Program-made: the position numbers and the translations under genes
NCBI RefSeq assembly: GCF_030406605.1
Contig: NZ_CP129104.1
Location: 1,626,542 to 1,690,541 of the forward strand
Direction of reading: 5' to 3'
DNA length: 64,000 nucleotides
DNA from: Curtobacterium sp. 458
GTDB taxonomy: Bacteria > Actinomycetota > Actinomycetes > Actinomycetales > Microbacteriaceae
The notes under the pieces: generated by a model
The model's database searches: none
Seen by the model: only the letters and a program-made list of their open reading frames with translations
Told to the model about the DNA's origin: nothing
In this document: positions 26,341 through 35,166 of the stretch, piece by piece
How positions within the stretch are numbered: the stretch's first letter is position 1
Layout of the letters: each line of letters begins with the position of its first letter

Positions 26341-26769
26341 GTGTCGGACGACACCAGCAACGCCGCCCTGCAGGCGATGATCGACCGCGCCGGGCGGATC
26401 ACTGCTGACGAGGCAGAGACGCTCGACGTCACCTGGAAGGCCGACGAGGGGATCCTGCTCCCGGAACCGAGTGCGTCGCTCGCCATCCAGGGCGGTGCGG
26501 ACGGGCGGATGGTCACGAACGCCGACCTCATCGCTGCCTGGCAGCACGCGCTGGACGCCGCCGGCGCAGCGGGACGCGTCGAGGAGATCGAAGCTGCGCA
26601 GGAGGCCGGGCGCGCGGTCCGGCACTCCGACGCGCGACTGCGCGACCGCGCCGGTGCCGAGGAAGCAGTCCGGTCCGCGGTGCTCGCGACCGGGGTGCGC
26701 GACCTCGTCTCCGACGATGAGTACGACACACTGACCGCGGCCTGGCGGAAGGTGCTCGGCGCGGCATGA
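26341..26769 (+). CDS. hypothetical protein
   Basis: 142 residues, acidic and largely helical (LIAAWQHALDAAGAAGRVEEIEAAQEAGRAVRHSDARLRD), with no cysteine, signal peptide or membrane segment. I do not recognise it. GTG at 26341 preceded by GGAGAGGA. It converges on the FemAB-like gene with 20 bp between stops. Confidence 0.7.
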   Translation: MSDDTSNAALQAMIDRAGRITADEAETLDVTWKADEGILLPEPSASLAIQGGADGRMVTNADLIAAWQHALDAAGAAGRVEEIEAAQEAGRAVRHSDARLRDRAGAEEAVRSAVLATGVRDLVSDDEYDTLTAAWRKVLGAA

Positions 26770-26789
26770 CCGGCCGCGCCCGCGTCGAC

Positions 26790-27764
26790 TCAGGTGCGGG
26801 CGCGGACGGCGCCGACGGCCGACCGGACGACACCGGGCACGGTCGAGGAGACGGCTCGGAGGTACGGCTCCTCCTTGCCTCCGAACCCCGTCTTGAACTT
26901 GGCCACGCCGTCGTCGATGTAGCCGACGAGGTCGACCGCCGTGTGCCCTCGGCGGAGCGCCCACTGGAGTGCGTCGTGGTAGAGGACCGTGCTGGGACTG
27001 GCTGCGCGGTGAGCGCGGAGGGACCCACCGACCCACCCGCAGACGACGGGGTGGCTCGCCAGCGCCACCAGCAACCCCACCGCCTCGCCGTCGATCACCG
27101 CGGTCGACGCGTAGAAGTCGTCGCGGCCCGCTGACCAGCGCTCCAGGCGTGCGCCGAGGTCGGTCGGGTAGGGCGACGGCACCCCGCGGCTGCGGTAGGC
27201 CTCCTCGAGGAGCTGGGGCAGGAGCGTCGTGATCTCGCCCGGGAGCGCTGGCCGCACCTCGACGCCCCGCCGCAGGCCGGAGCGCAGGTGGTACCGGGTG
27301 TTGCTCTTCATCCCGGCCGTGAGCGACTCCGGGGTGGCACCGACCAGGTCCACCGTGATCGTGCGGTCGGCGTGCCACTCGCACCGTGTCTCAGCCAGCG
27401 CACGCTCGGCGCTGCCCGCCACCCCCGGCCCGAACTCGAACCGGACCAAGGGGCGCCCGTGCCGGACCTGCCAGCTCCGGAACGCCCGCAGCGTGGGCAC
27501 GAGGAGGGATTCGGGGACGAGCGGTCCGACGTAGGGGAACGGGGGCTCGACGGCCCTCGGCACCAGGGAGGATCGCATCATCACGGGGAACACCCCGACG
27601 GGTTCACCGTCCCGCAGGACGAGGAGCGGGGTGAACCTCCACCCGAACATGTCCGTCATGAGGTGCAGCCATGACCAGTCGTGGAAGCTCGTCCCGCCCG
27701 GACTCGCTGCGACGAGCGAATCCCACAGCCGCGAGTCGTCGGTCGTCGTGAACCGGATCTGCAC
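26790..27764 (-). CDS. FemAB/GNAT-like acyltransferase
   Basis: 324 residues with the two-lobed GNAT architecture of FemAB/BioF2-like proteins, which transfer amino acids or acyl groups to cell-envelope sugars or peptides. Characteristic stretches are SFHDWSWLHLMTDMFGWRF, GMKSNTRYHLRSGLRRGVEV and LQWALRRGHTAVDLVGYIDDGVAKFKTGFGG (the last is the FKxGFG motif of the family). The GTG at 27764 has GGGAGG ten bases upstream, while the ATG at 27803 has no ribosome site, so I prefer the GTG. Confidence 0.85.
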   Translation of the reverse strand: MQIRFTTTDDSRLWDSLVAASPGGTSFHDWSWLHLMTDMFGWRFTPLLVLRDGEPVGVFPVMMRSSLVPRAVEPPFPYVGPLVPESLLVPTLRAFRSWQVRHGRPLVRFEFGPGVAGSAERALAETRCEWHADRTITVDLVGATPESLTAGMKSNTRYHLRSGLRRGVEVRPALPGEITTLLPQLLEEAYRSRGVPSPYPTDLGARLERWSAGRDDFYASTAVIDGEAVGLLVALASHPVVCGWVGGSLRAHRAASPSTVLYHDALQWALRRGHTAVDLVGYIDDGVAKFKTGFGGKEEPYLRAVSSTVPGVVRSAVGAVRART

Positions 27765-28057
27765 TGGACGAAGCCCTCCCTCGGGTGCCGACTGCCCGAT
27801 CATGACAGACGACGGCGGACGATCGTGGCCGAACGTAGTGCTGCGAGCCGAACGAACGCCGACACTCCGGAGCACCCGCACGGCCCCGGCCGCCGTGTGA
27901 CGATCCGGTGACGACGTCGTCCGCGCGGCCACGGCGATCGGCCACCGTCGACCGCCGCCGAGCGGACCGTCCGCCGCGGACCTGCGACGCACGGTCCCTA
28001 CCGTCCCACCTGTCCGGCGCGAGCGAACGACTGGCGCGGACGGAAGGGAAGACCACC

Positions 28058-28627
28058 ATGAAGCTCTCCACCACAGCGCTCCTGGCGTCGGCGGCCGCGG
28101 TGGCCGTGCTCGGCGGGGTCGTCACGTCGGCCTCCGCCCAGGCGGCACCCGCGCACGACACCACGGTCCACGCTGCCGCACACGTCCTCGCCGCTCGGAC
28201 CGCCCAGCCGCCGAAGCCGGGTCGCCAGGACCACTACCGGTCGACCGACTCGGTGCCGGGTCTGACCCGTGCCGTGGACCGCGCGAGCCACCCCGGCCTC
28301 GAACTCTGCAGCGGCGACTTCGCGTCGCTCGTCACCGCCACGGGCGACCTGCGCGGCGACGGGCACACGGGGTACCTCGTCGACACGACCTGCAACGGGG
28401 CGACCGGTAGCACCCCGGACGAGGTCGCCCTGTACGAGTCGACCGGTCACGGCATCACCCGGTCCGCCGTCCTCTCGGCAGCCACCGCGACGCCGCGGAC
28501 GAGTGCGTACCCGTACACGTGGGGCGCGCACACCGTCGTCCTCGCCTACCGCGGCGACACGCAGTACCGACTCGTGAAGCTGACGCCTCGCGCCGTCGAC
28601 CGCGGCCCGATCGTCGCGTTCCACTGA
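28058..28627 (+). CDS. secreted protein, unknown
   Basis: 189 residues. Clear Sec signal peptide MKLSTTALLASAAAVAVLGG, cleaved probably after SAQA near residue 29. The mature part contains two cysteines (LELCSGD, DTTCNG) that could form a disulfide, and beta-type segments such as HTVVLAYRGDTQYRLVKLTP. No catalytic motif or family recognised. ATG at 28058 with GGAAGGGA upstream; TACCGT near 27998 may be the -10. The 293-bp region back to the FemAB-like start shows nothing else. Confidence 0.8.
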   Translation: MKLSTTALLASAAAVAVLGGVVTSASAQAAPAHDTTVHAAAHVLAARTAQPPKPGRQDHYRSTDSVPGLTRAVDRASHPGLELCSGDFASLVTATGDLRGDGHTGYLVDTTCNGATGSTPDEVALYESTGHGITRSAVLSAATATPRTSAYPYTWGAHTVVLAYRGDTQYRLVKLTPRAVDRGPIVAFH

Positions 28628-28633
28628 CCGGGC

Positions 28634-28696
28634 GCGCCCGCCGGACGCGACGGCCGGACGCGCCCGCCGGACGCGACGGCTGGACGCGACGGCCGG
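28634..28696. repeat. 26-bp tandem repeat after the secreted-protein gene
   Basis: Two copies of a 26-bp unit starting GCGCCCGCCGGACGCGACGG (28634-28659 and 28660-28685, one mismatch) and a partial third. It lies between the gene and its terminator hairpin. Confidence 0.75.
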
Positions 28697-28699
28697 TCG

Positions 28700-28747
28700 G
28701 GAGGCCCGGAGCACGTGAGCCGACCCGCGCACGTGATCCGGGCCTCC
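28700..28747. terminator. GGAGGCCCGG-family terminator
   Basis: 18-bp arms (GGAGGCCCGGAGCACGTG and its complement, one mismatch) with a 12-base loop, between the convergent secreted-protein and GntR genes. Confidence 0.8.
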
Positions 28748-28798
28748 AGTGCGGCCGCGTCACGGCGGCCACCGACCGCACGAGGCGGCCACGACCGC

Positions 28799-29653
28799 TC
28801 ACACGATCCGAGAGTCGATCACCGCCCGGTCGCCCCGGTACCGCGAGAACCCGTACTCGACCGGGGTGCCGTCGGCGAGGCACATGAGTCGCTCGATGTG
28901 GAAGATCGCCTGACCGGGGTCGATGTCGAGCAGGTCCGCGGTCCACTGGTCCGCGTTCACCGTGCTGAGCAGGAGGCGACGTGCGACCGGACGCTCGCCA
29001 CTGCGCCGGACGAGCACGTCGGGTACGTACTCCGTGAGCGGCTCCGACACGAGGTCGGGGAAGCGCTCCTGCGGCACCCAGCTCGTCCGGACGCGGCTCG
29101 GTTCGCCGTCGAACGAGATGAGGCTCTCGACGAAGTACGCCGCGTCCCCGGACATCTCGAGGTTGCGCCGGACGGTCTCCGGCGCCGGCACGAGCTGCAC
29201 GCAGAGGTGCACGATGCTCAACCGCGGCGAGTCGAAGATGCTGCCGCCGGCGGTCTCGCCGTAGATGGTCACCTCGTCCGTCGTGCGCGCGAGGTTCACG
29301 GACGCGACCGGGCGGACGCCGAAGGTCCCGGACCGCGGGGCCCGGGTGATGAGCCGCTGTTCCTTGAGCAGGGTGAGGGCCGCACGGAGGACGTTCCGCG
29401 TGGTCCCGTACAGGTCGAGCAGCTCCCACTCGTAGGGGAGCGGACCGGTGAAGCGCCCGGCGACGATGTCGGCGCGGATGAGGTCCGAGACCTGCCGCGC
29501 CGCGTCGGACCGACGGTTGAAGCCGATCCAGTGACCCGGCCGGACGTCACCGATGCCCATGTCCGTCCACGGCGGGGTCGGTCGGCGTGTCATGGAGTCG
29601 TCGTGGTCGCGCTCGTCGAGCGCGAAGTCGGGTTCGGGCACGGTGTCGGTCAC
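28799..29653 (-). CDS. GntR-family regulator with UTRA domain
   Basis: 284 residues. After a 45-residue polar leader the winged helix appears as ARQVSDLIRADIVAGRFTGPLPYEWELLDLYGTTRNVLRAALTLLKEQRLITRAPRSGTFGV. A UTRA ligand-binding domain follows, with the conserved end IERLMCLADGTPVEYGFSRYRGDR. HutC-type members sense catabolic intermediates. The GTG at 29653 overlaps the TetR stop (GTGA). It is last in the isochorismatase-TetR-GntR unit, so the regulator probably senses the substrate of the adjacent island. Confidence 0.9.
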   Translation of the reverse strand: MTDTVPEPDFALDERDHDDSMTRRPTPPWTDMGIGDVRPGHWIGFNRRSDAARQVSDLIRADIVAGRFTGPLPYEWELLDLYGTTRNVLRAALTLLKEQRLITRAPRSGTFGVRPVASVNLARTTDEVTIYGETAGGSIFDSPRLSIVHLCVQLVPAPETVRRNLEMSGDAAYFVESLISFDGEPSRVRTSWVPQERFPDLVSEPLTEYVPDVLVRRSGERPVARRLLLSTVNADQWTADLLDIDPGQAIFHIERLMCLADGTPVEYGFSRYRGDRAVIDSRIV

Positions 29654-30285
29654 GAGGCCACCCCCACGGTCGCGGTGTCCCCGGTCCAGCCGGCCCAGCG
29701 CAGGAACTCCCGCGCGAGCCGGACCGCGTAGTCCGGGTCCTGGATGTCCAGCGAGACGAACACCCGCCGGTAGAACGTCGGCCCTCCGAGCAGGTCGACG
29801 GCGATGCCGAGGTCGACGTCCGGCCGGAGGTCCCCGGCGTCCATCGCCCGCTGGAGCATCGCGTTCACCCGCACGCGGCGGTCGAGGTGCCACGCTGCGA
29901 CGGCCTCCGCGACCCGTGGCTCGTGCGCGGCCAGCTCGACGATGATCGGCAGGGCGCGTCCGACCGGCGTCGCGACGAGGGCGTGCACCCAGCCCCGGGT
30001 GAGTCCGAGCACCCCCTCGTCGATCGGTGCGTCGAGCACGGTCGGGATCGACTCCTCCATCAGCCGGATGACGGTGTCGGTGAGCAGGAGGTCCTTGCTC
30101 GACCACCGACGGTAGATCGTCGCCGGACCGACCCCGGCGGCGTCCGCGATCGCCCGCACGGTGACGTCGCCAGGGCCACCGGCGGCGAGGATCGCCGTGC
30201 ACGCCGCGTGGACGGCCTCATCGACGCCGGTGTCCCGGGGACGGCCGCGCGGCGCGGTCGTCGGACGCACGTCGACGGCGGTCAC
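29650..30285 (-). CDS. TetR-family regulator in the catabolic island
   Basis: 211 residues. Helix-turn-helix: ACTAILAAGGPGDVTVRAIADAAGVGPATIYRRWSSKDLLLTDTVI. The C-terminal half has the TetR_C_11-like pattern RVFVSLDIQDPDYAVRLAREFLRWAGW. The GTG at 30285 overlaps the isochorismatase stop (GTGA, 30282-30285), and its own stop overlaps the GntR start. Two regulators in one three-gene transcript suggest layered control of the island. Confidence 0.88.
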   Translation of the reverse strand: MTAVDVRPTTAPRGRPRDTGVDEAVHAACTAILAAGGPGDVTVRAIADAAGVGPATIYRRWSSKDLLLTDTVIRLMEESIPTVLDAPIDEGVLGLTRGWVHALVATPVGRALPIIVELAAHEPRVAEAVAAWHLDRRVRVNAMLQRAMDAGDLRPDVDLGIAVDLLGGPTFYRRVFVSLDIQDPDYAVRLAREFLRWAGWTGDTATVGVAS

Positions 30286-30905
30286 GCGGCGCTCCAGTGC
30301 TCGAGCACACGGTCCATCGGCCACACCTCGCCGATCTTCGCGGCGATGTCGAACAGGTTCGCCTCGTGCACGCTCGGCAGCCGGTCGCCGACGGCCTCCC
30401 GCACAACGATCGGCACGAACCCGTGCTGCATCGCGTCGGTCGCCGTGGCCCGGACGCACCCACTCGTGGACAGGCCCGCGATGAAGAGCGTGTCGACGCC
30501 GCGTGCGACGAGGTCTGCCGCGAGCGAGGTCCCGAAGAACGCACTCGGGTACTGCTTCGGGACGAGCGTGTCGCCGGGCTCCGGCGCGAGCCCCTCGATG
30601 AACGCCCCGGTCGGCGCACCCGGCAGGTACGCCGCGAGGGCGGGCACCTTGCGGAAGAAGACCCCGGCGTTCGACCCGTCGGCCGACAGCGCCATCGTCG
30701 TCACCGCGACGTGCACGCCCGCGGTCCGCGCCGCCGCGGCGAGCTCCCGCATGCGGTCGACCGGCTCCTCGACCCCCGCGTAGAGCCCGCAGGTCGGGTC
30801 GACGTAGGCGGTCACCGGGTCGACGACGACGAGCGCCGCCTGCCGTCCGGGTTCCAGCGAACCGGTGTACCCGGCCGCCGCGTAGTCCTCGTGGTCGTCG
30901 GTCAT
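30282..30905 (-). CDS. isochorismatase-fold amidohydrolase (RutB/N-carbamoylsarcosine amidase-like)
   Basis: 207 residues. Cysteine hydrolase of the isochorismatase fold with triad Asp29 (ALVVVDPVTAY), Lys117 (VPKQYPSAFFGT) and Cys150 (GLSTSGCVRATATDA). In E. coli RutB this fold hydrolyses ureidoacrylate; the N-terminal DPVTAYVDPTCGLY looks closer to N-carbamoylsarcosine amidase, and biuret hydrolases also use this fold. All release CO2 and ammonia from carbamoyl compounds, which suits the neighbouring RutA-like enzyme. ATG at 30905 with GGGAG upstream. It starts a unit separated from the exporter gene by 139 bp. Confidence 0.88.
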   Translation of the reverse strand: MTDDHEDYAAAGYTGSLEPGRQAALVVVDPVTAYVDPTCGLYAGVEEPVDRMRELAAAARTAGVHVAVTTMALSADGSNAGVFFRKVPALAAYLPGAPTGAFIEGLAPEPGDTLVPKQYPSAFFGTSLAADLVARGVDTLFIAGLSTSGCVRATATDAMQHGFVPIVVREAVGDRLPSVHEANLFDIAAKIGEVWPMDRVLEHWSAA

Positions 30906-30948
30906 GCGGTCCTGCTCCCGTCGTGTGGTCTGGTCGTGTCGGCCTGGA

Positions 30949-30963
30949 GGCCCGGTCCGGGCC
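30949..30963. terminator. short GGCCCGG dyad, possible terminator
   Basis: GGCCCGG-T-CCGGGCC, inside a CCTGGAGGCCCGG context like the terminator family but without the long arms. It lies about 80 bp after the exporter stop. Confidence 0.4.
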
Positions 30964-31020
30964 CGTCGGGTCGGCCAGCGGTCCGGCCCGTGGTCGCGGC
31001 CGCCTCCGCCGTGGTCGTCC

Positions 31021-31036
31021 GTGCCGGTACCGGCAC
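31021..31036. promoter_or_regulatory. 16-bp perfect palindrome upstream of the isochorismatase unit
   Basis: GTGCCGGTACCGGCAC is perfectly palindromic, 116 bp upstream of the isochorismatase start and eight bases past the exporter stop. A possible site for the TetR or GntR encoded in the same unit; this is inferred from position only. Confidence 0.45.
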
Positions 31037-31044
31037 CGGCCCGG

Positions 31045-32502
31045 TCATCCGGAGGCTCCCGCCTCGGGAACCGGACCCGGTGTCTCGGGCCGGACCGGAG
31101 CCTCCCGGTCGGGCGGACCGAACGGGCCGAACGCGACGATGAGCGCCCCGACGAGGGCGCAGCCGGCGAAGGTGAGCGCAGCGGCCCGGACGCCGTCGAC
31201 GAACGCCTGCACCTCGGTCGTCGAGAGCGCGAGCAGACTGCCGTCGTACGCGGCCGCCTGCTGCGCCGCCGACAGGCCGCTCGTCGCGATGGCGAGACCG
31301 AGCGCGGTGGAGAACAGGAACCCGGCGTTCTGGAGTGCCGACCGGATCGCGTTGGCGATCCCGCGGCGGTGCACCGGTACCCGGACCATCAGGGCCGACG
31401 TGCTCGGCGTCATGAAGACGCCGGTCCCGACGCCGACCGCGCCCAGCCCGACCGCTGTCAGCGTGTAGGCGCCGTCGTCCGCGAGCGAACCCGCGAGCAC
31501 CGCAGCGCCGAGCGCGATGAGCAGCATGCCGATCGTGGACAGCGTCCGTGCAGGCACCCGACGGGCGAGGACCCCGGCGCTCGCCGCGGCGATCGTCGTG
31601 CCGATCGGGGTCGGGAGCACCCAGAGTGCCGCCTCGACCGCGTCCTTGCCGGAGACGGCCTGGAACGTCAGCGATGCCAGGAGCACGAGCGCGTAGCTCG
31701 ACAGCGCGCAGAGCCCGGCCGCGGCGAACAGCGTGATCGTGGCGCGGTCGCGGAAGATCCCGGGGTCGACGAGGGGGTGGGCGACCCGGCGTTGCGTCCG
31801 GACGAACAGCCACCCGAGCAGGGCGGCGCTCGCTCCGGACGCGAGTGCACCGGGGCTGGTCCACCCCGAGGACCCGCCGATCGAGACGGCGGCGACGAGC
31901 AGCCCGACGGTCGCGATCGACAGCACGGCACCGGGCAGGTCGAGCCGTTCGCCGGTGCGCGGGTGCACGCTGCGGGGGACGAGACGGATCGACCACAGGA
32001 GTCCGGCGAGCGAGACCGGCACACCGACGAGGAAGATCCAGCGCCACCCGAGCGACTCGGCGACGAGGCCGCCGACGACGGGACCGACGACCTGCCCCAC
32101 CGCCGCCACGGTCGCGTTGACGCCGAGGCCGAGCGAGAGGATCGACTCCGGGAAGACGTCGGTCAACAGGGCCGTGGTGTTGGTGACGATCGCCGCCGCA
32201 CCGATGCCCTGGACGAGCCGGGCTGCGATCAGGACTGCGGCGTCGGGCGCGAACCCGCAGGCGAGCGAGGCGACGAGGAAGACGAGGATCCCGGCGAGGT
32301 ACAGCCGACGGCGGCCGACGAGGTCGGCGATGCGACCGAACACGAGGATGAGGGTCGTCGTGGTGAGCATGTAGCTGAGCAGGACCCAGCTCGACTGGAG
32401 TGCGCTCGCGTCGAGGTCGGCGCTGACGTCCGGGAGCGCGACGAGCAGGGCGCTGGAGGAGATGAAGACGAGGACGACGCTGAGGCTCGAGGCGCAGAGC
32501 AC
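31045..32502 (-). CDS. DHA2-family MFS transporter
   Basis: 485 residues, 14 predicted membrane segments, as in DHA2 multidrug or metabolite exporters. Motif A reads GRIADLVGRRRLYLAG; motif C-like GVNATVAAVGQVVGPVVGGLVAESLGWRWIF follows. The GTG at 32502 is the only plausible start in frame after the amidase stop, but it leaves a very short N-terminus and a weak ribosome site, so the start is uncertain. Position after the hydrolases suggests export of a product or efflux of a toxic analogue. Confidence 0.85.
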   Translation of the reverse strand: MLCASSLSVVLVFISSSALLVALPDVSADLDASALQSSWVLLSYMLTTTTLILVFGRIADLVGRRRLYLAGILVFLVASLACGFAPDAAVLIAARLVQGIGAAAIVTNTTALLTDVFPESILSLGLGVNATVAAVGQVVGPVVGGLVAESLGWRWIFLVGVPVSLAGLLWSIRLVPRSVHPRTGERLDLPGAVLSIATVGLLVAAVSIGGSSGWTSPGALASGASAALLGWLFVRTQRRVAHPLVDPGIFRDRATITLFAAAGLCALSSYALVLLASLTFQAVSGKDAVEAALWVLPTPIGTTIAAASAGVLARRVPARTLSTIGMLLIALGAAVLAGSLADDGAYTLTAVGLGAVGVGTGVFMTPSTSALMVRVPVHRRGIANAIRSALQNAGFLFSTALGLAIATSGLSAAQQAAAYDGSLLALSTTEVQAFVDGVRAAALTFAGCALVGALIVAFGPFGPPDREAPVRPETPGPVPEAGASG

Positions 32503-32545
32503 CTGCCAGGCACGGCGGCGGGCGGCGCCCTCGTCGGTGGTGCGA

Positions 32546-34207
32546 CTACGGATGGGACGGCCCTCCCGAGGCGGATGCCGGCGGCACCCGGAGGTGGTGG
32601 TCGGTGGCGCGCTGGAACGCGACCGCCGCGGACAGCACGGTGCCGTCGGACCACGGTCGGCCGACGAGTTGCACCCCCACCGGGAGACCGTCCGGCGCGG
32701 TGCCGGCGGGCATCATGAGCGCGGGGAAGCCGACGTAGTCGAACAGGCGGGTGTTCCGCGGGACCACCTCGTGCAGGTTGAACCGCTCCCCGTCGACCGA
32801 CATGGTCAGGTCGTCGAGCCGCGGTGCCGTCGCCCCGATCCCGGGGGTCAGCACGACGTCGACGCCGGCCTCCTCCATCCGGGCGACCATCGCCGCCTGC
32901 ACGAGCGGCCGCCGACGGAGCGCCCGGAGGTAGTCGGCCGCCGTCGGCGTGAACGAGACGTCGAAGCGGGCGCGCGTGCCGTCGTCGAAGCGCTCGGCGG
33001 TCGGGGCGTTCGCCTCCTGGTTCGCGGCGAGCTCGCCGTAGAACACTGTCCAGCACTCGGAGTCGACGGCCTCGAGGTCGTCGAACTCGATCGGCACGAT
33101 GTCGGCACCGAGCTCGCGGAAGCGTTCGACCGCGGCCGCGTGGGCCTCGAGCACGGCGGCGTCCACCCGCTCGGTGAACCAGGTCCGGGGGACGCCGATG
33201 CGCATCCCGACGACCCGGTCCGGGTCCGCCGTGAGGCCGGGTACCGTCGGGTGGGACGTCGGGTCCTGGTCGTCGCCGCCGGCGATGACGTCGAGCACGA
33301 GCGCGAGGTCCTCGGCGGTGCGCGCCATCGGCCCGACGTGGTCGAGCGTCCAGGACAGGCTCGTGACGCCGGTGCGCGGGACGAGTCCGTACGTGGGCTT
33401 GATGCCGGTCGTGCCGCACAACGCCGACGGCACGCGGATCGAACCGCCCGTGTCCGTGCCGAGCGCGAGCGGCACGATCCGTGCGGCCAGCGCCGAGCCC
33501 GAGCCCGTCGAGGACCCGCCCGTCCAGCGCTCGGCGTCCCAGGGGTTCCGGACCGCGCCGTACCGGGCGTTGTGCGGGCCGCCGCAGGCGAACTCCGTCG
33601 TCGCGGCCATGAACACGGGGATCGCGCCGGCCGCGCGGAGGCGTGCGACGACGGTGGCGTCGGTCGGTGCGACCCGGTCCCCGGTCTGCAGGGAGCCGCT
33701 CGTGACGACGGCGCCCGCGACGTCGATGATGTCCTTCACGGCGAAGGGGATGCCCTCGAGCGGTCGCGCGGTGCCGTCGGCCCAGCGTCGGCTCGACCCG
33801 GCGGCGGCCGCACGGGCACCGTCCACGAGTCGGAGGACCGCGTCGGACCAGACGGCGTCGGCCGTCCAGTGCGGCTCGAGGGCCGCGAGGACCGCCGCGG
33901 GGGTGGTGGCGCCGTCTGCGAAGGCGGCGAGGAGCTCGGTGACCGAGGCGCCGGCGGCGTCCGCCGCGGTGCGTGCCGTGTCGGCAGCGCTCGTGGGCGG
34001 TGGCGTCCGGCTGGTCCCGGGGCGGTCCGGCGTCCCGTCGAGGAGCCGGGCGAACAGCGTGTGGCTGTGCCCGGGCTCGGCGGCGAGTGCGGACGGGGCA
34101 GCCGGGAGCGGGCGGGCGCGGCTGGCGGCCAGCGCCCGCTCCAACTCCGGTGCGATCGTGCCTCGCACCACCGTGAACACGTCCGTCGCCTCGGTCGCCC
34201 CGGTCAC
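32546..34207 (-). CDS. amidase-signature family hydrolase
   Basis: 553 residues. The Ser-cisSer-Lys triad is visible: Lys158 in VKDIIDVAG, the glycine/serine loop TGGSSTGSGSALAAR (cis-Ser 232/233) and nucleophile Ser256 in GTDTGGSIRVPS. About 90 residues precede the catalytic domain and end in a proline-rich linker; I cannot assign them. Family members hydrolyse amides, allophanate or biuret. GTG at 34207 overlaps the nitrilase stop (GTGA), so both act in one pathway. TAG stop at 32546-32548. Confidence 0.9.
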   Translation of the reverse strand: MTGATEATDVFTVVRGTIAPELERALAASRARPLPAAPSALAAEPGHSHTLFARLLDGTPDRPGTSRTPPPTSAADTARTAADAAGASVTELLAAFADGATTPAAVLAALEPHWTADAVWSDAVLRLVDGARAAAAGSSRRWADGTARPLEGIPFAVKDIIDVAGAVVTSGSLQTGDRVAPTDATVVARLRAAGAIPVFMAATTEFACGGPHNARYGAVRNPWDAERWTGGSSTGSGSALAARIVPLALGTDTGGSIRVPSALCGTTGIKPTYGLVPRTGVTSLSWTLDHVGPMARTAEDLALVLDVIAGGDDQDPTSHPTVPGLTADPDRVVGMRIGVPRTWFTERVDAAVLEAHAAAVERFRELGADIVPIEFDDLEAVDSECWTVFYGELAANQEANAPTAERFDDGTRARFDVSFTPTAADYLRALRRRPLVQAAMVARMEEAGVDVVLTPGIGATAPRLDDLTMSVDGERFNLHEVVPRNTRLFDYVGFPALMMPAGTAPDGLPVGVQLVGRPWSDGTVLSAAVAFQRATDHHLRVPPASASGGPSHP

Positions 34208-35166
34208 ACCGGCACCGCCTGGGCGGCGCCCTCGTGCGCGTCGGCCTCGTGCGCGTCGGCCTCGTGCGCGTCGGCCTCGTGTGCGTCGGCCAGGTAGCGG
34301 AAGACCCCCGCCTGACGGTCACGGCCGAGCGGGAAGTCCTCGCGCGCTGCCGCGACCTCGGCCACGTCGAGCGTGGCGCGGACGATCGGCCCCGCCTCGT
34401 GCGCCGGAGCCGAGACGAGCAGGTCACCACGGGGGGAGACCACCGACGACCGACCGAAGTAGCTCACGGTCTTGCCGTCGATCGTCTCCTGCCCACCGCG
34501 GTTCGGCGCGACGACCCACGTCTGGGTCTCCAGCGCGCGCACCTGCAGCTCCTGCGTGAACAGCGTCTCGCGGAAGCCCATCGAGGACACGAGCACGAGC
34601 ATGACCTCGGCCCCCGCGGCGCGGGAGGCGAGCCAGTACTCGGGGAAGCTCCGGTCGTAGCAGATGAGCATGCCGAACCGGGTGCCGAGCGCGTCGAACA
34701 CGACCGGGCCGGACCCGGGTGCGAAGTAGTGCTTCTCGTCGACGTCCGAGATCGCGTTCGTGGGGATCGACGTCTTCCGGTACGTCGCCACGGTCTCGCC
34801 GTGGACGTCGGTGCCGTGCACGAGCGTGCCGTCCGCGTCGATCAGGACCGCGCTGTTGTACTGCACGTCGCCGGCGTCCTCGTACAGCCCGAACGCGACC
34901 GCGGTGCCGAGCCGGCGGGCGGCCTCGGCGAAGCGCGCCGTGGCGGGACCGGGGACGGGCTGTGCCCACGACTTCCGGCTGTCGTTCACCACACCGCAGA
35001 AGTACGGCGTGGTCGCGAGCTCCGGGAAGACGACGAGGTCGGCGCCCTCCGCTGCCCGTTCGAAGAGCGCGATGAGCTCGTCGAGGGCGGCACCGGCGTC
35101 CGCGGGGGTCTCGCCCGCCTGGACGACCGCCACCTCGATGACCGGGCGGCTCGTCGGGGCCGTCAT
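34204..35166 (-). CDS. nitrilase-superfamily carbamoyl/amide hydrolase
   Basis: 320 residues with the Glu-Lys-Cys triad: Glu49 ([10 protein letters not shown]), Lys131 (TYRKTSIPT) and Cys169 ([13 protein letters not shown]). It resembles beta-ureidopropionase, N-carbamoyl-amino-acid hydrolase and N-carbamoylputrescine amidase, which would fit hydrolysis of a ureido acid released by ring opening. The C-terminal 20 residues are four ADAHE repeats plus a short tail, encoded by a 15-bp tandem repeat. ATG at 35166 overlaps the rutA stop (ATGA). Confidence 0.9.
   Translation of the reverse strand: MTAPTSRPVIEVAVVQAGETPADAGAALDELIALFERAAEGADLVVFPELATTPYFCGVVNDSRKSWAQPVPGPATARFAEAARRLGTAVAFGLYEDAGDVQYNSAVLIDADGTLVHGTDVHGETVATYRKTSIPTNAISDVDEKHYFAPGSGPVVFDALGTRFGMLICYDRSFPEYWLASRAAGAEVMLVLVSSMGFRETLFTQELQVRALETQTWVVAPNRGGQETIDGKTVSYFGRSSVVSPRGDLLVSAPAHEAGPIVRATLDVAEVAAAREDFPLGRDRQAGVFRYLADAHEADAHEADAHEADAHEGAAQAVPV
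34231..34290. repeat. 15-bp tandem repeat at the end of the nitrilase gene
   Basis: Four copies of CTCGTGCGCGTCGGC (one substitution in the last copy) encode ADAHE four times. The unit keeps the reading frame, so copy number could vary between strains without breaking the enzyme. Confidence 0.9.

Noticed and set aside
32546..34207. GatA subunit of the tRNA amidotransferase
   Set aside because: The triad is shared, but there are no gatB/gatC neighbours, the N-terminal extension is atypical, and the gene is coupled to a nitrilase and RutA.
34231..34290. CRISPR-like repeat
   Set aside because: The 15-bp units are contiguous with no spacers and lie inside a coding frame.
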